Source: Plutella xylostella | Lineage: Eukaryota > Arthropoda > Insecta > Lepidoptera > Plutellidae | Length of the DNA stretch: 64,000 nucleotides | Reading direction: 5' to 3' | Assembly: GCF_932276165.1 (NCBI RefSeq) | Contig: NC_064009.1 | Location: 7,192,001-7,256,000 of the forward strand | Part shown: piece by piece, positions 1 to 11,943 of the stretch | Numbering within the stretch: the stretch's first letter is position 1 | Layout: the number at the start of each line of letters is the position of its first letter | The notes under the pieces: model-generated | Seen by the model: only the letters and a program-made list of their open reading frames with translations | What the model was told of the DNA's origin: nothing | The model's database searches: none | Program-made: the position numbers and the translations under genes

Positions 1-3000
1 CACCTTTTTAGTTTGCATAATGATATTGACAGTACTCGACTTGCCGACGTTCGGATACCCGATCATGCCGAAGGTAATCCGCGGCGGGTTCTTAAGTCTC
101 CTCAACTTCTGAGATTTCAACACAGCCAGCAACTGATCCCTGTCGAATATTTCATGCGAATTCAACACGTCTTCAGTACCCACATCTTCGTCAACCTTTG
201 CACTAGCCTCGTCACTGTGGAAAGGTTCCACCGGTGTGCCTAGTCTCAAATTTTCAAGGACCTTGTCTAACGCATCTTGTATTCTATCTAACTTATTGGC
301 AGTGGTGGACACGGCCGCGTCTAAATCGCCTAGTTGCTTTTTGAACATTTCTATGTCTTCTTCTGTTGACTTTATGGCTTCTTTTTCTTCGCCACTGTCG
401 TCGGGGATACTAGAGGTTGCGGACTCTGTGTCGGAATCTGAGTCTCCTGCGTCATTGCTTGGTTCAGTCTCCTCTGATATTTTCCTCTCCTTAGCTGTTT
501 CTTTGGCAGCTGAAAAGAATATGACGCGAACTTTCTGGAAGGGTACAGACATTTTTTTGATATTATTACACAGATATGTAAAGGCATTTAAGATCATCAT
601 TATCAATAGCATGGTAATTTGTTCTTATGTTGGTGAATTTATGTGGCTGATCATGATAGAAGCTAGCTTTGAGTCATATCCATGCCCTTCAAAACAGACA
701 ATTTTACTGAGATGGTGGTATTTTAATATGTTATGTAATATAAAGTAACAAAGAGGTAAATATGTTATGTAATATTTACCTCTTTGTTAAAATATTCTGC
801 CCAACATTTCCTTTCATACTCTGTGGTCAAATCAGCCTTGTTTAACAATAATATGCACTGGCATTTTTGTTCTGCAGCATACTTCTCCAAGTCAGCACAG
901 CTGTGAAAGAAATTAATCGGTAAGGTTGAGAACTATATTCATGAACACCTACAAACACACATGACTTTGTTGTGGTAGGCAGGCAGAGGTGCAGTTTCTA
1001 TTTGAGTCTTTATGTAATATGAGAACATTTAGAAAACTTTTAAGCATTGTCTGTTTTTAAACAAAACAAAAACTAACCTAACCTAACCCAGCTAAGAATC
1101 AAACTCTGGACATCAAAGGCTTTAATCTGTTTGCCTATTTAATAACCTTTTCGCCTTGAAATAGTCTAACACAGTTTTAAATTTGGAATAATATGCTATA
1201 GCTTACCGAAAGAGCAATGGATTTCTGGAGTCTAACAGAATGAGAACAATGTCCGACTTCTCCAGGGTTCTCCACAGTTGCTTCCAAAGTTCCAAGTTTC
1301 TTTCATATGGAGTCAAAGCTGCGCCAAGTTTCGCCTGAGAATAAATCATAATATTATCAATACAAATATAATTTTATGCAACTAGGTCTCAACTAGGTCT
1401 CACTAGATTCTGTTATAAGGCGAGATAATCTTAATAGCATTAAAAATGAATGCAACTGGCATTTCATTCTATTTTATAAAGGTGTGATAGAAAATAATTT
1501 CACATTTTCAGTTTAAAATTCTCATAAAAATTTAGTCTTTCATCTTTACAAAGCAGAAAAAAGGAAACTATCATAATGATTGCCACTGAGTAGGACCTTA
1601 TCAGTTCAGTCAGGCCTGTGTCACTCCGCGCATGGGCGGCGCAGGCGCCAGCCTGGCGCCTGCCGCCTCGAGGGGGCGAATCTAGTCGGCTGCCGCAAGC
1701 GGAAGACGATACACGCGCGCGCTATTTGTTCCTATTTCGTACTAGTTTATAAATTTCGTATTTAGGTATTTATTAAAATTTATGAATAAAAAGATGGACA
1801 TAAAAAGAAAAAAAGCAGCAAAAAAATACTGTGCCGGATCGTGATCCTAATTTTTTTTTAGATTACCAAAAGATGCTGACAGGTAAAACTAATCTAAGTA
1901 TTTTATTGATTTCTTCTACGTTCCTTATTTGAAATGAAATTAATCCGAACTACATGAAATTAATACAAACCCTTTTTTTCTCACCAAAAGATGCTGACAG
2001 GTAAAACTAATCTAAGTATTTTATTGATTTCTACTACGTTCCTTATTTGAAATGAAATTAATCTGAACTACATGAAATTAATACAAACCCTTTTTTCTCC
2101 ATGTTGAACAAAGTCTATTCCAATTTTGTTTTCGTTAAAGTATTAAATTTACAGACACAACTACCTTCAAAATGTATTAATGAATCGATTATAAAATGTG
2201 CGCTGAGTAGGATTAGTGCTTAACGAAACTAACACGTTCTGTATCATAATATAAATTATATCCATAATATAAATTATAACGAAAAAAAACATTTTTTCAC
2301 AAAATTGAATGTTTTAGGTATAGCCAAACCAGGAATATAAAAACCCTCGCCATATTGCGGAAAAGCAATAGAACTTTTTTCTTGCACTGGTATCATTAAC
2401 TCAAAATGTCATTTGTCTATTGCTGTCAAACTGTGGTGCTGTCAATGCGTAGGGTTTATTATATCTGATGCCGAAAACTATCCATAGCCGTGAAAGGAAA
2501 CTAATTTACCACATACACAAGTATTTGTCGGAGAAAAAGGACGTGGGATTGGACTTTATTTCTCTTGATAACATAACTGATACTATTGTCAAAATGACTG
2601 GTAGGTATAGAGTATAGTAAGAGCAAATGAATTTGGCAAATTTGTAAACTATTACTGTAGTTTTTATTAACTACTGTTTTTTTAAGGTATAAAAAGACAA
2701 AATAGAAGAAAATTACAGAAGCAGAAGAATAATTGAAACAGAAATTGAAAAAAATATTATTATGTTGGTGGCAGTGAAAGCGACAGCGAATCCGAGACAT
2801 CTGAAATTCAACCATTGGCACAATCTGACCATAACATTTATTATATGAATCGGTTGAATATTTAGGTTATAATTTTGACTGATCATACCCAGTGGCGGCT
2901 GGTGCCTCAGATACCCGGTGGTGCACTTTATGGATTTAGTAAATTTTGGAAGAAAAATAGATTATTACAATTACCTAGAAGTAACAAAATTATAAGTATA

Positions 3001-5935
3001 TTTTACCTTATTTATATTTTAAATCAATTCTGCGTTCCTTTTTGACGCGAAATTGCTTCTCCGCCGAAACGAAAACAACACACGGAAAGCAAAATAAAGC
3101 ATTTAGTCTCTCACATCCACATAACCATTTCTTTTTATTATACATTTCACTTTTGAAAATTCAGGTACTTAAGTTAAATTTTTTGTTTTGCACTCCTGTT
3201 TTAAAATGAGAAAAGGCCGATGCCCAGCAGATTTAATGTCCAGTCTATTATGAAAAATGTCCTATTGCTTTTTATGAAGTCAATATTGTATTTTGCACTC
3301 ATTTTCACTCACACACACACATACACACTCACGAAATCTTTACTACTTTCTTAGTTAATAAGTAACAAATTAATTACGTATTCGCGCGCGAAAGGTGAAA
3401 CTGTGACAATGACATGACAAGTGCATCGTTCGTTGGTCACGCCACCGGTCAAGGCCGCCGCCTGCGCCTCCCGAGGCGTCATTCGTATTATTTCGGCAAT
3501 TTCCGGTCGCGTGCGGCGCACGAATTTATCCTAGAACTGCATACAGTTTGTACTGAGCATCTTCCGTCTCACGCGCCGGGCGATTTCCATCCTGTTTCAT
3601 ACTACATGTAGGAGCTCGCTCCGTGCGACAATCCGAGCGCACGGGGCCGTTTTTGTTTAAGCAAAAATAAGATCTAATTCTTTCGCAGTAGAAATCAAAA
3701 TAGCCTAGCTCGATTTAATTTAACTCGTAACGATAATCAGATTTATGTAATTTCTGTTTAGGGTAGGTATTACGGTTGTTATAATATTGGTATTTTTTGT
3801 GAAGTTTTTTTTTAGATGTAGGTATCTAGTATGGTATAGGAAGAAGGAAGGTACATATTTAGAAGGTTTTTAAATGGTAGTGCGTCGCACGGGCGCACTT
3901 AAGGTGCAGCCGCCACTGATCATACCTACACATACTTTATCCAGGCAATGGGTTTAACTTTCTTATTACATAGTTTTGCATGCAAACCTGTACGAGACTA
4001 AGATGTAGTTTATCTCGAATTCCTTATCTCGAACTCGAGGATGGCTTTTGAATGCTTAAAACCATTTCAGCAAATATGCCTTTAGGTCAATTTCTCTATT
4101 TTGAAATTGCCGTTAATGAGTACCTACAAGGTAAATACCTACACAACTGTAATCTAAATGTGGGTTTCCTCACGATGTTTTCCAAATTTGTACAAATGTT
4201 ACTTAAGTTCCAAAAAACGATATATAAAATAGGATATATCCTCTCACTGAGCTACTGACACTCTTTTCCAAATAAATCATAAAAAAATACAATTATACAT
4301 TTGAGCATGGCCAATTCACATTGGTATGACTGTACTTAGTGTTGCAGTCCTCAACGCGAATGTGGCGCACTTAATGCAGGGTTTTTATATTCCTGGTTTG
4401 GCTTTACCTACTTAGATTCATACATATTTTATGTACTTCAAAATATCTTAACTATGAAATTGTTATTGTTTTTACTGGTTATTTCCAATAGAAAAAAAGT
4501 TTGGAATAGCTTTGTATTCTAAATTCAAATTAATTTTGTTTTAAAACATGACATTCTTTTTACAAAGTCAGTCCGTTGCTTAGTAAACGTTGTAGTCTGT
4601 GGTGCTGAGGCAACCCTAAGGTGGCTTCTTTTTCAATGCATATAACCACGTATAACTTATAATGCACCATAGTCCAGTGAAATAAGGCGCATATTCCCTC
4701 AAAAATTAATTGTTAGGTAAGTAAATGAAAACGTGTGCTGCTGGAACGCGATCTAAATTAGAACTTATTGCTTATGGGATGGAGTCATATTTCTTTGCAA
4801 GCCATTGCGAAGATGGACTTCTGTACCTGGTACTAGTTATTATTCTGTGGTTCAGTACAGATTTTAGGTTATAATCAATTCAGAAACTGAGTCCTCATAC
4901 TCCTCATCCCTCTATTTTAGTTGTTAAGAATTATATTTATCTAAAGAAGTCTCAATTGAGGTACCTGTAACTCATTCAGATGTCGACGCCAGTCTAAGAA
5001 AGCATCTCTTTCTTTCAACAGCTGCTCTTCTGCTGTCACTCCAGGAGCCCACGGAGGTCTAAAACATAAGTATAAATAAGTTTTAAATGTATTAGGGATG
5101 GATTAATAACTTCCTTAATACTTTAATTTATAAAAAAACTGATATCAAGTGTGTTAAGAATGAAGTTTCCCAACCTAAATTTAAGAATCAACAATAAAAA
5201 AAAACATTTAGGGCCTTACCACAAAAACTTTGACAGTGTTTAACAGGTGTTTAGCACTATCAAACGCCTACAAAATCTGTCAAATTTCGTTTTAAACACT
5301 TGTTAAACAGTGTTTAAAGTTTTTTGTAGTAGTACAGTTATTTTTTCACTTAGACAGAAACCTAAAAATACCTCAATTTTTCAATAGCTCATTTACATAT
5401 AAAAATATTCCAAGAAGCTTACCTCCTTGGCACAGTCAATGGCTCATCAAAGTCAGGCTGTGACGTCACAATGTCCACAGCACTGGGAGTGGACTTCACA
5501 TATCTAACATTGAGCTTCTCCGCTGTGAACTCACGCTGAGCGAGCTCGGCAGTTGACAGAAACTCCTGCAGAGAGGACTCCGCAGTCACTGACTGCAGGT
5601 TCAGCCGGCCCCAGTCGAACCCATCATTCACCTCCGTGGTGTGCAGCTGGAAAATAGAATTATGGTTTACAACATCTGTGCAAGAGCAATAGTTACTGAA
5701 TTGGAAGGAGGTTAGAATTGCAGGTATGGATATTGTTGAACTAGGTAAAAGTAGGGAATTCTTTGAGTGGCACACACGTGACTGCCCAAGATAAAGAATA
5801 ATTAAAGCTTGGTACAGTCTAAATTAATGAAAGTCTTACCATTGTATTGTCCTCAACATGTTTACGGTGACGATTCTTCGAAAACCTGTCTTTTATAAGA
5901 GATCTCCCTAAACCTTCTTTATTTTTTTTGCCCAT
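1..5935 (-). CDS. Lsg1: LSG1, large-subunit GTPase 1 (5' part, runs off left edge)
   Basis: Cytoplasmic GTPase that releases the export adaptor NMD3 from pre-60S ribosomes. Exons in transcript order: 5935-5840, 5646-5423, 5058-4965, 1334-1207, 900-780, 534-<1; all borders are GT-AG and all phases join, giving 399 codons. The start is chosen because MGKKNKEGLGRSLIKDRF gives the basic N-terminus usual in this family. Family marks seen: DGFDWGRLNLQSV (about residues 40-53), RPPWAPGVTAEEQ, LEKSDIVL and DSRNP, then the G4 motif NKAD (201-204) before the G1 loop GYPNVGKSS (380-388). This permuted order, G4 before G1, defines the YlqF/LSG1 class. An acidic low-complexity linker separates the two. 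The rest of the G domain and the C-terminus lie left of base 1. The 3.6 kb third intron holds two nested transposons. Identification is firm; exact borders are inferred. Confidence 0.95.
746..789. repeat. Perfect 18-bp inverted repeat over an LSG1 5' splice site
   Basis: Arms 746-763 and 772-789 are exact reverse complements with an 8-nt loop. On the minus strand the upstream arm contains the end of LSG1 exon 5 and its donor (AAAGAG then GTAAAT, border 780/779). The intron would therefore carry a perfect complement of its own 5' splice site. A 15-base direct repeat (about 727-741 and 761-775) suggests it arose by local inverted duplication. Confidence 0.8.
1618..1725. other. GC-rich palindromic patch in LSG1 intron 3
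   Basis: A GC-rich island in otherwise AT-rich intron sequence. It contains the inverted repeat GCAGGCGCCAG / CTGGCGCCTGC. Similar GC-rich words occur near 3440-3480 inside the hAT-like element, so it may be a transposon relic. No coding potential is recognised; the 61-codon open frame here resembles nothing I know. Confidence 0.35.
1865..2098. repeat. Two-copy tandem duplication, 118-bp unit
   Basis: The segment beginning ACCAAAAGATGCTGAC at 1865 is repeated at 1983 with only a few substitutions or length differences, head to tail, inside LSG1 intron 3. The high identity suggests a recent duplication. No coding content is visible. Confidence 0.85.
2317..4408. mobile_element. TIR DNA transposon remnant with TA duplication (interrupted)
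   Basis: The ends are inverted repeats of about 30 bp: 2317 onward reads GGTATAGCCAAACCAGG and the complement of 4408 backward reads GGTAAAGCCAAACCAGG, both continuing AATATAAAAACCCT. TA flanks each end (2315-2316 and 4409-4410), which fits a Tc1/mariner-type insertion. After removing the 1,029-bp hAT-like insert and its duplicated 8 bp, about 1.05 kb remains with no recognised transposase. It lies in LSG1 intron 3. Confidence 0.75.
2890..3918. mobile_element. Non-autonomous hAT-like element nested in the 2317-4408 element
   Basis: Terminal repeats are CAGTGGCGGCTGGTGC at the left and the complement of GGTGCAGCCGCCACTG at the right. An exact 8-bp target duplication ATCATACC flanks it (2882-2889 and 3919-3926). 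The CAGTGGCG-type end and 8-bp duplication are hallmarks of hAT. No transposase frame is visible in the 1,029 bp; the middle has a GC-rich patch and a short (CA)n run. Confidence 0.88.
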
Positions 5936-6526
5936 TGTGAGATAATATCAAATATTTTCTTTCAATTAATAGGTATTTATTTCTTGCAGCTCACTGAAAC
6001 TAAACTAATTAATTTGTGAAATAAAAACACGCACGTTTTTCGTATTTTGATTTTGAAAGCAAGCAATTCGTCATTGAAGCAATCACATGTCACCATGTCA
6101 GTCATGTCACTCATGTCATTTCATTAGACATGTCAACTCAAGTCAGCTGCCACTGTAGCTGCCAACTCGATAGACCGTTATTATTCTGAGAGCTCGCCTA
6201 CATTGTCCCAAACACAGACTACATTATGTTATTTTTAATACTTGCAACACTTTTCAAATATTCATCTTTCCCTGGGAATCCCCCTACAAACTACGGCATG
6301 GACAAAAGTGATTGAGATAAAGAAAAGTTCAGCAGTCCGAGTCCGAGCCGAGCCACGTCACGTTCACTCCACCACAACGCGTATAGTGTTTTTTTTCCTG
6401 TGCAATCTACTAGAGAATTTATGGACTCCTCCCCCGGACTGAAACTCCCTTTGTGATTCTAAATCTAGCTGCGCTGAATAAACCAAAATCACTGAGTAAC
6501 CTCTGAGCTCCCTGTTATAAGACAAG
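5936..6526. promoter_or_regulatory. Head-to-head intergenic region LSG1 / SINA-like, with a 5' UTR exon
   Basis: LSG1 starts at 5935 on the minus strand. On the plus strand a likely non-coding first exon of the SINA-like gene ends at 6526 (ACAAG then GTAAGA) and joins a second exon at 6946 that carries the ATG. The roughly 500 bp between may act as a shared promoter. No TATA box is convincing. Tandem GTCATGTCA-type words occur near 6084-6120. The promoter role is inferred from layout only. Confidence 0.5.
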
Positions 6527-7003
6527 GTAAGAAGAATATTGTTGTATTTTCATTTTCTGTTGTTCCTCAGTGAATGTTCCTACTTGTTATTCTATGGTAA
6601 TAATAACAAGGGACATCATGCCGCACGCAAAAAAAACATTTGTTATATAATATATTAGCATATTTCAAAAAGCAATGTGGTTTTAATTCATTGATATTTT
6701 TATTCGTTCTATAATATAAGGTGCAGGAGGGTTATTCCGATAGGTTGAGTGAGTGAGTTGGATACATGTCCGTATTTTGTCAATTTATGTATGTTGGGTC
6801 ATGCAAGTAAATTATGCAAGCTATTTAGGTATTTTTATACAAGCTTTAGAAAACCTGGAAGAGCTAAGGATAACAAATGATGAAGCTAATCTTTCTTAAA
6901 TTAACTAACTTCCAATATGTTAATTTATTACTGTAACAATTACAGGTAACCTGCAAGTTCGACTTACAAAGCAGACTCAAGTTCTCAGAATAGAAGATTA
7001 AAG

Positions 7004-9538
7004 ATGGCTACTATCAGTAAAAAGTGAGTGTTTTACATTTGATAAGTAATAGCTATGTATAAGTAGGTACTTACTAATGGGCACTTTAATTTACTACAGA
7101 TTGTTAATGTCTCAATCTCAAGCAAACTAAATGAAGTAGATACCTTCCTACTTCGTGGAAAACTACAAACTCACTCGCGTGCGAGTTTTTTCACCGATCG
7201 CGAAGTGAAATCGAAAACGCAAATTTGTATGGCGTGGAGCTAGTACAGCTACTTACCGCTAGGTGGCATGTCTCCAGCGCCATACAAATTCACGTTTACT
7301 GTCCGGTTCTCGAAAGGCGAAAAAACTCGCACTCGAGCACCTGAACTGTCTATTTCTATTCTTCATTAATTTTCTTTACGTTGGTAAACCTAAAATAGGC
7401 CCTCTGTATTCCCCCAGAGCAGCTGCAGCGGCCGCACTGCCGGAATGCCCGGTGTGCATGGAGGCGATGTGTGCCCCCATCTTCCAGTGCAAGGTGGGGC
7501 ACAGCCTGTGCCACACGTGCACCAGCAACCTGCGCCCGCCGGTGTGCCCCATCTGTCGCGAAGACATGACCCAGATGAGGAACTGGCAGCTTGAGGAGAT
7601 ACTCAATAAGGTTCGGGCGTTTATATGTAGTATATAGGTTTAGCTGTATCTTTAATTTAATACACTGACAAGCAATGAAGAAGTTCCAGTAACAATAGCA
7701 CAAAATTGCTCCTAAACGGAAAAGACTAGCTCAACGAAGCCGTCTTCAATATTGAAGTACATTTAACAGCCCATCAGAATAATCATTGATCAAATTCTAA
7801 ATTAAATGTTTTGAAATGTCTCGACATTTTATTTGCTTGTAAGTGTATGTTATAGGTAGGTACTTACCTATGAGCTGTATCATTAATTTAATAATAATAT
7901 ACCTACTCGTTATGATATAAATACCTGCCTACATTTAATTTACTTTGCAGGCTCAAGTGCCGTGTCCTAACAAGTCGCGTGGCTGTATCTACGTAACGAA
8001 GACCATGGATGTGGAAGATCATCTCAAGGAGTGCATCTTCAGATCAATGGACTGCCCGCTAGGGGTCGTCTTCGGAAAGTGCTCATGGAATGGTAATACT
8101 CATTTTAATGTGGCAGATTACAATCCGTAGGTAATTAGTTAATTACTTGAGTAAAAAATTAGATCTAATAAGTACCTTGTTTGGGCCAGAGAGCTCCGTT
8201 TACTTGTAAAGGCAAAAGGAATTCAGGGACATAATTCTACTGGAATATCCGGCGCATTCTACAAAATTTTACAGCCACTCCTTTACGGTTCGGGCAATTG
8301 AGCTGTGGAACTCTCTGCCACTTAATGTGCGTAGCTCCAAATCACCGCAAACCTTTAAAACACTGGTAAAAAATCATTATCTATCATTGTAAGTAGTCCG
8401 TGTCTGTATTATATGTCTTTTGTAATTTGTATAGTATAATAATGTTATTTAATTAACTAAGTATATATGTATGTTTGTATAATATGTATGTATTACATTA
8501 CTATATTATGTATAGTATGTATTGTTTATGGTATGTATTACAGTATTATAGGTTTATATTAGGCTATTATAAGTAGGTACATAGTTAGTTATATTATTAT
8601 TTTGTTATTGTTGGTACACCGCCCTCTAAATTGTCACTTTGTTTCCGCTATATATAAGGTTGCCTGTAAGAGATCGCCCTCAGCGATAAGGCCGCCTATT
8701 GTACATTAGTTCTAGTCTATAAGTATGTTTTTTTTGTATGTGTGATTTATGTGGTGTTCAATAAAGCAATATTCTATTCTATTCTATAATAATTATTATA
8801 GTAGAGCATGTGCCTTGAGCGTTCCATACAATGTCACTATGTATTTACATGAATAATAGCTTCCTATAATAACTACCTAATGTCTCTTCAGGTCAACTCA
8901 AGGAAATGATGGACCACTTCAGCCAACGCCACCCGGAAAACTGCAACGTCACGTCCGACGCTGAAGTGGTGCTGAAGAACATCAACATTAAGGAGGACGA
9001 CCGCTTCGTGTACCTGTTGGCGCAGGGCAAGCTCGTCTTCATCATGACTGTGAAGTTAGACACCTTGCAGAACATGGCCTATTGGACCGTTCAACACATC
9101 GGCTCGAAGAAAGCCGCCCAGCAACATGTGTACGAGATCCATCTCACCAGCCAGCTGGACGCCCGGCGCAAGGTGGTCTTCACCGACCACTGCTTCAATG
9201 ACTCAATCAAGGCAGATGAAGTCTTCCGTATGGGAAAATGCGCTATTCTTCCCCTCGAAACTTTTGCCCACTTCGTTAAAGACAAAAAAATCGGATTCCG
9301 CTTTTTCATCAAAAAGATGCCGTTCGCTCCTAAAAGCAACAAAGAGAATAATCCGGATGAAAACAAGTCGAATGAAGGCAATCAAAACAAGCCAAACAGT
9401 AAAGGCCCAGGACCCAACGCGGGGCCCAAGCCAAAAGGTCCTGGACCCAATCCAAAGGGATCAGGACCCAAACCAAAGGGAACTGAACCAAATCAAAAGG
9501 GACCCAACCCAAAAGGGACCCAACCCAAAAGGGACTAA
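7004..9538 (+). CDS. SINA/SIAH-like RING E3 ubiquitin ligase
   Basis: Predicted E3 ligase of the seven-in-absentia family, which pairs a RING that binds the E2 with SIAH zinc fingers and a TRAF-like substrate domain. Coding exons 7004-7023, 7418-7610, 7951-8092 and 8892-9538 join in frame to 333 residues; a 5' UTR stretch starts at 6946. The RING is C17PVC20, C31, H35, C38, C41, C50PIC53. The SIAH-type fingers follow (CPNKSRGC, then H and C, then the CP to C-W-N-G stretch, ending HFSQRH). The TRAF-like beta domain covers roughly 150-285. Unlike ordinary SIAH, the protein ends in a low-complexity tail of G-P-x-P-K-G units (about 295-333). It is a divergent paralogue rather than canonical sina, so no symbol is given. 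The last intron holds a LINE fragment. Confidence 0.9.
7174..7337. mobile_element. MITE-like inverted repeat in SINA-like intron
   Basis: The ends CTCGCGTGCGAGTTTTTTC and the complement of GAAAAAACTCGCACTCGAG match except at one base. A second inverted pair lies inside (TTTGTATGGCG / CGCCATACAAA). Length is 164 bp with no coding content. Flanking duplication is unclear. Confidence 0.65.
8175..8795 (+). mobile_element. 3' fragment of a CR1/Jockey-type LINE
   Basis: An open stretch around 8275-8390 encodes VRAIELWNSLPLNVRSS...FK.LVKNHYLSL then stop. This is the usual C-terminus of CR1/Jockey reverse transcriptases. After it come an AT-rich 3' region and an ATTCT-repeat tail (about 8771-8788). 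The 5' part is missing. It is an old insertion in the last intron of the SINA-like gene. Confidence 0.7.
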
Positions 9539-11943
9539 GGCGGCTAAAGCATAGATTTGGGTAAGCCTTTATTCTGGATACAGGGATGATTACCTGAGAT
9601 TCAGTTCCATTGCCTATATTTTTTCCCAATAATTATCTAATATTCTTATTTGTAGGACTGTTATTAAGATTTAACTGATGATCCAATATTTATGATTATC
9701 TGATGTAACATTGATACAGTTGATTTCATAGCATTTATTTTATGAAGAATGGTAAATGCGTCAGTCTCAGGACATAATCTTTGGGTGATAACCTATAATG
9801 CTGTTATAAAATGGGGAAGAAGAGTGAAGTTTGATGCTCGAGACTTATTGTAGATAAAACGACTGAAATGCAGATCTGATTGATTGGTTCAGTGGCCATT
9901 GGACTACATATTATGGACCACAAAAGTCTAATCCTGCACCGTCGATTATCTGCAAAAGTTTCAGAAAGATACTTATTGTATTTTGTAAAGGTATGTACCT
10001 AACTACTACGCTCAAAACAACACGCAGTTTTGGTAGTCAATGTGTTGTGAATCGAGCATGATGGATATATCCATATCTGAGTCTAGTATATAGGGTCACG
10101 AATCGAGTCTGAGCCTACTGCAGCATTGAATATGCCCACGGGCGCAATGCGGATTTGTGGACCCCAACACAAGCAAGCTTGTGCCGAGAGAGTGGTCGGG
10201 TAAGTGGTCAACCCGAATGACTTAACATGTTTACAAGCTTCCCGAAGGCCTCTGACTAGGTTTCACGACTGCTGCCGAAACCGGAACCCATTCCGAAGCA
10301 TGGAAGTGTCAAGAAAACAACCACTTGAAATCAGTCACCCATTCAATGAGTAACTGTGCCATGAGTTGTTTCTGATTTATCAGTTACAATCACTGAAACT
10401 AGCTCGACTACGGACTACTTATTTGTTGGTTTATCCAAACACAAATATTAATATTATTTTGTTCTTGTGTCGTCGGTGCTCAATGCGTAAGATGATTATG
10501 AAAATATGTTCTTGATGATCCTACTTTCATAGAAACAAAAACACACAGCCATTGTGTTTATGTACTACGTAATGTATTATCGGCAGGGTTGGGCGAAAAC
10601 ATGTTACGGATTAGGTTTAATTACGTAGGTAAGTCGCAGGTGCAGTTTGTCCCGTTTCACAATCTGTGAACGTTAAGTTAAGCTGAACTAAAGTACCTAT
10701 GTGTCATGCATAGCGATGGGCAATCTCCCGGGTTTAAACCCACTTTTGGGTTTTAAGATTTAAAGGTAGATTACAGGTTAAACCCTCTGCCCATCTCGAG
10801 TCATGCAGTTTTATGACTGTAACTGGGTATATTGTCATTGATTAAAAACAAAAGTTTATTCTCAGTTAGATTAGCTGAAGTGAAAAACTGGGCCTTTGTT
10901 ATTTACCTAAGTGATTTTATAGTTAACTTAAAGTAACTTAACACTAAGAAAAAAAAATTGAGGCTGGGGTAATAGAAAATCAACATGTTTTAATGCCTAC
11001 AAAGTAAAGTAACTGTTGGATTAACAGTAATAGTCTTGAATGTCATGCAAAAATAAAGTTGTTCTAATTTGTATTTTGTAAGGTAAGGGGTGTGTGTACC
11101 TATGCCTTTTTCTTATAGTTAAACCTACTATTTAAGTGTTAGGTACTTACCACATTACTAGTTAGTAAAGCATGTATCTAATTGGTAATTTTCATTAAAC
11201 ATTTCGCAAAAAACATACCTACTTTTATTGCACTTATTATCCATACTTACGTAATTATTATTTTTGGACTTTGTTATTGTCTGTGTTATTAAAGTAGCTA
11301 TTCCCGCGCGATAAATTCCGCCCATGTGTTAATCCAGGGTGTCAGCTAACTCCATAACAAATTTCATTACAATCGGTTCAGCCGTTTTGACGTGAAGAAG
11401 TAACAAACGTACATTGTATACATACACACATACTGTAATACCAAAAATTATGTTGGTGAATATACTGACGACACAATGCAGTTTTGCCAAATATGCAAAT
11501 ATACGAATAATATAGTAGGGTGGTGGTGGTACCTATATAAAGCAAAAGATTCTACAGTGGGACCAGTTTATAAGTTGTGCAAAGATGCGTGGTTCTACAG
11601 TATCTGCACAACTTGGTCTTAGTATAAACTGGTAACACTGAAAAATATTTTTGTTATCACAGAGCAAACAATAAAATCGCGAAATGTCCGCGCTGAAATT
11701 ACTGTCACACTATCACTAATGCACTAAACGAGGTAGTAGGTCTATGCACTAAACGAATCGTACCTATCAAATTTTTATCTCATTTTATTTAGCTAAGTTA
11801 TAAAATTCAATTTAAATTAAGTATCTCTCGGATTTAGCTGGATTTTCCACCCGATATTTTAACCTTTGCCAAGTGAAATAATTCTTTCATCGTTTGTTTC
11901 TTACGGAAAGAACTTTACTAGTTCAAGTGAAAATAGAACAACA
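9539..11943. other. Intergenic region SINA-like to MCMBP
   Basis: About 2.4 kb with no supported gene. It should hold the 3' UTR of the SINA-like gene and the promoter of MCMBP. A mixed-composition block at about 10080-10290 looks like a dispersed repeat but is not identified. A decayed relative of the CTAGCTGTTCCCGCG family lies at about 11295-11450 (TTCCCGCGCG, CAAATTTCATTACAATCGG, GACGTGAAGAAGTAACA). Confidence 0.6.
10711..10799. mobile_element. 89-bp hAT-type MITE
   Basis: The ends TAGCGATGGGCA and the complement of TGCCCATCTCGA agree at 10 of 12 bases. An exact 8-bp duplication GTCATGCA flanks the element (10703-10710 and 10800-10807). TAGNGATGGGCA is a typical hAT terminus. It is too short to code for anything. 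Confidence 0.8.

Noticed and set aside
1075..1092. Insect telomere repeat (CCTAA)n
   Set aside because: Only two units, well within chance.
7356..7703. Minus-strand frame of 115 codons opposite the RING exon
   Set aside because: It is the shadow of the SINA-like exon; composition alone keeps it open.
11866..11943. N-terminal extension of MCMBP
   Set aside because: The open frame begins with TTG, not ATG. The first ATG is at 11944 and gives a sensible start.
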